Assembly: GCA_021780315.1 (NCBI GenBank)
Contig: JAJXYY010000024.1
Location: 182,675-246,674, forward strand
Length of the DNA: 64,000 bases
Reading direction: 5' to 3'
Origin: Acidobacteriota bacterium
GTDB taxonomy: Bacteria; Acidobacteriota; Terriglobia; Terriglobales; Acidobacteriaceae
The first letter of the stretch is position 1; each line of letters opens with the position of its first letter. The position numbers were made by a program, and so were the translations under genes. Under the pieces are notes generated by a model, which ran no database searches, had not been told where the DNA came from, and was given only the letters and a program-made list of their open reading frames with translations. Below are positions 61,172-64,000 of the stretch, piece after piece.

Positions 61172-62623
61172 CTAGTTTTTAGTGAGGGCTTGCAGGAAGC
61201 GGTAGTAGAAGTCGACGCCTTCGTCGTAGGAGGAGATGCGAAGGCGTTCGTCGCGGCCGTGCATGCGCAGGTCGTCGCTGTCGATGGCTACACCGCTGAT
61301 GCCGTAGCTGGGGATGCCGCGAGCCATGGTGTAGACGCTATCGGAGGCCCCGACCTCCATTTGGGGGAGGATGGGCAGGCCGGGGTGCATGGCTGCGACG
61401 ACACGGTTGAGGGGTCCGAAGATATCTTCGCGTAGTGGGGGAGGGGTGGGGGAGACGCGGTTGGTGCCTACGGGGAAGAGGTTGCCGGCGTCGTCTTTGT
61501 ATTGGACGGTGGTGGCGGGGTCGGCGAAGACCTGGATGAGTTGCTGGCGGATCTGCTCCTGGGTGAAGCCGGGGAGGATGCGGCAGTTGACGTTGGATTG
61601 AGCGAATTGGGGAAGCGCGTTGGGGGCCTGGCCGCCGGAGAGCATGGTGGCGACGCAGGTGGTGCGGAGGACGGAGTTGAAGCGGGGGATGGCGGAGAGG
61701 CGGGCGATGGCGGCGGGGTCGGGCGGGGTGAGGAGGACGGCGCGCATGTCGGCTGCGGTCTGGGCTTCGGACGGGCCCTGGGAAGCTTCGAGGGCGGCCA
61801 TTTTTTCGAGGTAGGCGCGGCTGACGGGGTTGAGGACGACGGGGAACTGATAGTTTTCGAGGCGGGAGAGGGCGTCGGTGACGTGATATATGGCGTTATC
61901 GCGGGTGGGGAGGGAGCTGTGGCCGCCGGGGTTTTTGGCCGAGATCTGGTAGTCGCCGTAGAGCTTTTCCGTTGCTTCTACGACCATGACGACGGGCTTG
62001 CCGGCTTTGGAGTCTATGCCACCGGCGTCGGGGTTGAGGACGACTTCCGCTTGGACGAGTTCGGGGCGGTTCTGGAGGAGCCAGTCAACGCCGTTGGCTT
62101 TGCCGCCTTCTTCGTCGGCGGTGAGGGCGAGGATGAGGTCGCGGTTGGGGACGAAGCCCTGACGCTTGAGGCGGATGAAGTCGGTGACGAGGATGGCGTC
62201 GCTATCCTTCATGTCCTGGGTTCCGCGGCCGTAGAAGTAACCGTCTTTTTCGACGAGCTTGAAGGGGTCGGTGGCCCACTCGGCCTGGGGAGCTTCGACG
62301 ACGTCGAGGTGGCAGATGATGAGGATGGGCTTGAGGGTGGAGCTGGCAGGGGCACGGTAACGGGCGACGAGGTTCTGCTTGCGGTCGTTGGGGCCAGCGA
62401 GGACGAGGTCAGCGGCTGGGAAGCCGGCGTCGAGGAGGCGCTGGCGCATGGCGACGGCGGCGGCGGTGACGGAGCCTACGGAGTCGGTGGTGTTGATCTC
62501 GATGAGCTGCTTGAAGACGTCGTGGGCGAGGTGCTGGGTGGCGGGATCGAGTGGAGCGGTTTGCGCAGAGGCGAAGAGCGAGGAGACAAGCAGGGCGGTG
62601 AGGAGAAATTGGGTGGGCTTCAC
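61172..62623 (-). CDS. M20/M28-type exported metallopeptidase
   Basis: A 483-residue zinc peptidase of the M20 family with a signal peptide (residues 1-20, ending ASAQ). Metal ligands and catalytic residues appear as HLDVVEAP (about 108), GRGTQDMKD (about 132-140), ADEEGGKAN (about 169-177) and NPDAGG. The closing RMHGRDERLRI carries the last histidine. The dimerisation lid contains GHSSLPTRDNAIYHV. It is probably a periplasmic carboxypeptidase or aminopeptidase; the specificity is unknown. Confidence 0.92.
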   Translation of the reverse strand: MKPTQFLLTALLVSSLFASAQTAPLDPATQHLAHDVFKQLIEINTTDSVGSVTAAAVAMRQRLLDAGFPAADLVLAGPNDRKQNLVARYRAPASSTLKPILIICHLDVVEAPQAEWATDPFKLVEKDGYFYGRGTQDMKDSDAILVTDFIRLKRQGFVPNRDLILALTADEEGGKANGVDWLLQNRPELVQAEVVLNPDAGGIDSKAGKPVVMVVEATEKLYGDYQISAKNPGGHSSLPTRDNAIYHVTDALSRLENYQFPVVLNPVSRAYLEKMAALEASQGPSEAQTAADMRAVLLTPPDPAAIARLSAIPRFNSVLRTTCVATMLSGGQAPNALPQFAQSNVNCRILPGFTQEQIRQQLIQVFADPATTVQYKDDAGNLFPVGTNRVSPTPPPLREDIFGPLNRVVAAMHPGLPILPQMEVGASDSVYTMARGIPSYGISGVAIDSDDLRMHGRDERLRISSYDEGVDFYYRFLQALTKN

Positions 62624-62762
62624 AGGTTGATGCTATCGCAGAGTTTGGAGGGTGTTGCAGGAATTTTGTGGGGTGAAGCTGCATGCCGTGGGTGGATGTG
62701 TGATGGGGGTGCGGTCTGGTAGGCTTATGGCGTTTGACAAGACACTGTGGATGAGGTGAGCG

Positions 62763-63365
62763 ATGGGTTTGCGGATGATGATGGCTGGCTGTTTGTTGGC
62801 GGCGACGGCGACGATGGCGATGGCACAGATGGGGGCGAGCGGTCTGGACAAAGGACCTGCAGTCGGGACGGTTGCGGAGCCTTCGCGGGCGTTCGATTCG
62901 CAGCTGAGTTTGATTGAGGGCGAGATGATGTCTGCTGTGAAGACGATGCCGGCGGAGAAGTTTGACTTTGCGCCGAGTGCGGCGATCTTTGTACCGGATC
63001 AGAAGACCAAGTTTGATGCGGTACGGAGCTTTGGGCAGCAGGCGGTGCATGTCGCGGGGGCGAACTACTTTTTTGGCGCGAGCATCAGCGGACAGAAGCC
63101 GGATGTGGATGTGGCGGCGATTGAGAAGCTGACGAAGAAGGACGATATTGTGAAGGCGCTGGCGGCGTCGTTTGCGTTTGTGCACAAGGCGATTGGGACG
63201 TTGACGCCGGCGAATGTGTTTGTGGTGGTGAAGTCTCCGGAGCCGGGTTTCCAGACGCGGGGGACGATGGCGGAGTTTGCGGTGGCGCACGCGTACGACC
63301 ACTACGGGCAGATGGTGGAGTATCTGCGGATGAATGGGATGGTTCCGCCAGCGAGCGCGCAGTAG
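62763..63365 (+). CDS. Exported DinB-family protein
   Basis: A 200-residue DinB-like protein with a signal peptide (MMMAGCLLAATATMAMAQ). The fold marks are the LIEGEMMSAVKTMPAEKFDFAP helix, the SFGQQAVHVAGANYFFG helix with a histidine, and a final AHAYDHYGQMVEYLRMNGMVPP. The conserved histidines for metal binding are present. Its export is unusual, as DinB proteins are mostly cytoplasmic, though exported forms are known in acidobacteria. Confidence 0.85.
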   Translation: MGLRMMMAGCLLAATATMAMAQMGASGLDKGPAVGTVAEPSRAFDSQLSLIEGEMMSAVKTMPAEKFDFAPSAAIFVPDQKTKFDAVRSFGQQAVHVAGANYFFGASISGQKPDVDVAAIEKLTKKDDIVKALAASFAFVHKAIGTLTPANVFVVVKSPEPGFQTRGTMAEFAVAHAYDHYGQMVEYLRMNGMVPPASAQ

Positions 63366-63376
63366 CGCGACGAAGA

Positions 63377-63856
63377 CTAGGCTGGGGGCGGTGGGACGCG
63401 GGTGCTGTGGAAGAAGACTATCTTCCAGGTGCCCGCGTCTTTTTGCAGGAAGGCGGATTCGAGCCAGGTGAGGGACTGGGTTCCGGAGGAGTCGGTGAGG
63501 GTGCCTCGATTGGTGTATGCGATCCAAGCGGTGTTGCAGGTGACGTGGACGTCGGGTTGATTGACGCTCCAGACGATGACTTTTCCGGCGGTGTGGGCGG
63601 ATTTGACCATGGTCATGAGGGCGTCGCCGGGGAAGCGTTGGCCGAGGTCGAAGGCGATGAAGTCGGGGGTGGTGACGGAGTGGAATTTGGCGAGATCGTC
63701 GGTGGAGGCGGCGGCATACATGGTGCGGATGGTTTCTGTGACGGCTTGCTGGTCGGCTGGGGTGGTGGTGCAGGCAGGTTCGGCGGCGCGGGCGAGGGCG
63801 GGGATGAGAAGGAGGGTGGCGAGGAGGGTCGCTGAGAGGGGATTGGCGAGTGGCAT
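63377..63856 (-). CDS. Exported NTF2-like (SnoaL/DUF4440) protein
   Basis: A 159-residue protein with a signal peptide (residues 1-24, ending ARAAEPAC). The mature domain ADQQAVTETIRTMYAAASTDDLAKFHSVTTPDFIAFDLGQRF and the later TWLESAFLQKDAGTWKIVFFHSTRV strand pair fit the NTF2-like/DUF4440 fold. That fold serves many small enzymes or binding proteins. No specific function can be given. It converges on the DinB gene, 11 bp apart. Confidence 0.82.
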   Translation of the reverse strand: MPLANPLSATLLATLLLIPALARAAEPACTTTPADQQAVTETIRTMYAAASTDDLAKFHSVTTPDFIAFDLGQRFPGDALMTMVKSAHTAGKVIVWSVNQPDVHVTCNTAWIAYTNRGTLTDSSGTQSLTWLESAFLQKDAGTWKIVFFHSTRVPPPPA

Positions 63857-63873
63857 GGTGAGAGGAGCCTAGT

Positions 63874-64000
63874 TGTGATGTCTCAATAGGTTGTCCATTC
63901 GATCTGGATCATAGAAGCTGATTGTGCGAACAAGAAGCTTTTAGGAGGAGATCGAATGGACAGTCATAAGAATGCCCGACTGACGGCTCGGAGTCGAGAG
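63874..64000 (+). mobile_element. Left end of an IS481-family insertion sequence (cut by window)
   Basis: TGTGATGTCTCAATAGGTTG begins at 63874 and resembles the terminal inverted repeats of IS481 elements. An IS481-type transposase starts 82 bp inside it. The exact end and the target duplication cannot be set because the right end is outside the window. It inserted upstream of the NTF2-like gene. Confidence 0.65.
63956..64000 (+). CDS. IS481-family transposase (3' part outside window)
   Basis: Fifteen codons are visible, reading MDSHKNARLTARSRE, which is the typical N-terminus of IS481 DDE transposases (HKNARLTP-R-RE). AGGAGGAG at 63943-63950 is an excellent ribosome site. The catalytic domain lies beyond the window. 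Confidence 0.85.
   Translation, partial: MDSHKNARLTARSRE

Noticed and set aside
61502..62722. 406-codon + frame opposite the M20 peptidase
   Set aside because: Gly/Glu/Asp/Val-rich, no motifs; the minus strand encodes a clear peptidase with signal peptide and metal ligands.

Overview
The window reads as a chromosomal segment of an acidobacterium, most likely of the family Acidobacteriaceae (Granulicella/Terriglobus/Edaphobacter-like). This is inferred from the gene set: an acidobacterial-type combined bc-caa3 respiratory operon, a TonB receptor with an N-terminal regulatory-like domain, IPT/TIG and DUF4382-type lipoproteins, and bacterial myo-inositol oxygenase. The style of the intergenic repeats points the same way. 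No rRNA or CRISPR array is present; the only RNA gene is one tRNA-Asn(GTT).

Layout. 1-3.5 kb: the 3' part of a DppB-type permease gene, a secreted protein, a YfcE-type phosphodiesterase and a DppC-type permease on the opposite strand. 3.6-7.1 kb: a sugar/exopolysaccharide block, wcaI-gmd-fcl (GDP-L-fucose synthesis plus a glycosyltransferase). 7.2-11.2 kb: a CAP-domain protein, an AhpD-like protein, tRNA-Asn, and a divergent myo-inositol oxygenase / LacI regulator pair with a palindromic operator between them. 11.6-19.9 kb: a continuous respiratory operon (coxB with fused cytochrome c, coxA, coxC, a membrane protein, a di-heme lipoprotein, Rieske protein, cytochrome b fused to cytochrome c, CtaG) with a TGTGA-N6-TCACA box upstream. 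20-25 kb: two large lipoproteins. 25-34 kb: a GT2 glycosyltransferase, an MFS transporter, a quinone reductase, a TonB receptor and gpmI. 34.3-37.8 kb: dnaX-ybaB-recR and a SET-domain protein, all on the minus strand. 37.8-46.6 kb: mixed genes including lysA, yebC, a PagL-like lipid A deacylase and ftcD. 46.6-55.4 kb: a chemotaxis pair (cheY, cheX) divergent from a flagellar rod/ring/hook-junction cluster flgF-G-A-H-I-J-M-N-K-L, with a near-perfect sigma-28 promoter in front of flgM. 55.5-59.4 kb: dienelactone hydrolase, rpsO and pnp. 59.4-64 kb: membrane and hypothetical proteins, an M20 peptidase, a DinB-like protein, an NTF2-like protein, and the left end of an IS481-type insertion sequence cut by the window edge.

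Base composition changes along the window. Up to about 37 kb the + strand is strongly C-rich whatever the gene orientation. From about 59 kb it is strongly G-rich whatever the orientation. The stretch between is AT-richer, with skew that mostly follows the genes. By the usual convention this is the signature of a replication-origin-like skew switch, although no dnaA gene or DnaA-box cluster was found.

The most unusual non-coding signal is a pair of related elements placed just after the stop codons of two unrelated genes (recR, and a small hypothetical gene at 60.4-60.8 kb). Each has a poly-C tract, then a CAAAGTCTTC box, then two 29-nt units with imperfect AAGTCTT/ctta symmetry. Other repeats lie at 33.85-33.98 kb and 61.07-61.14 kb.
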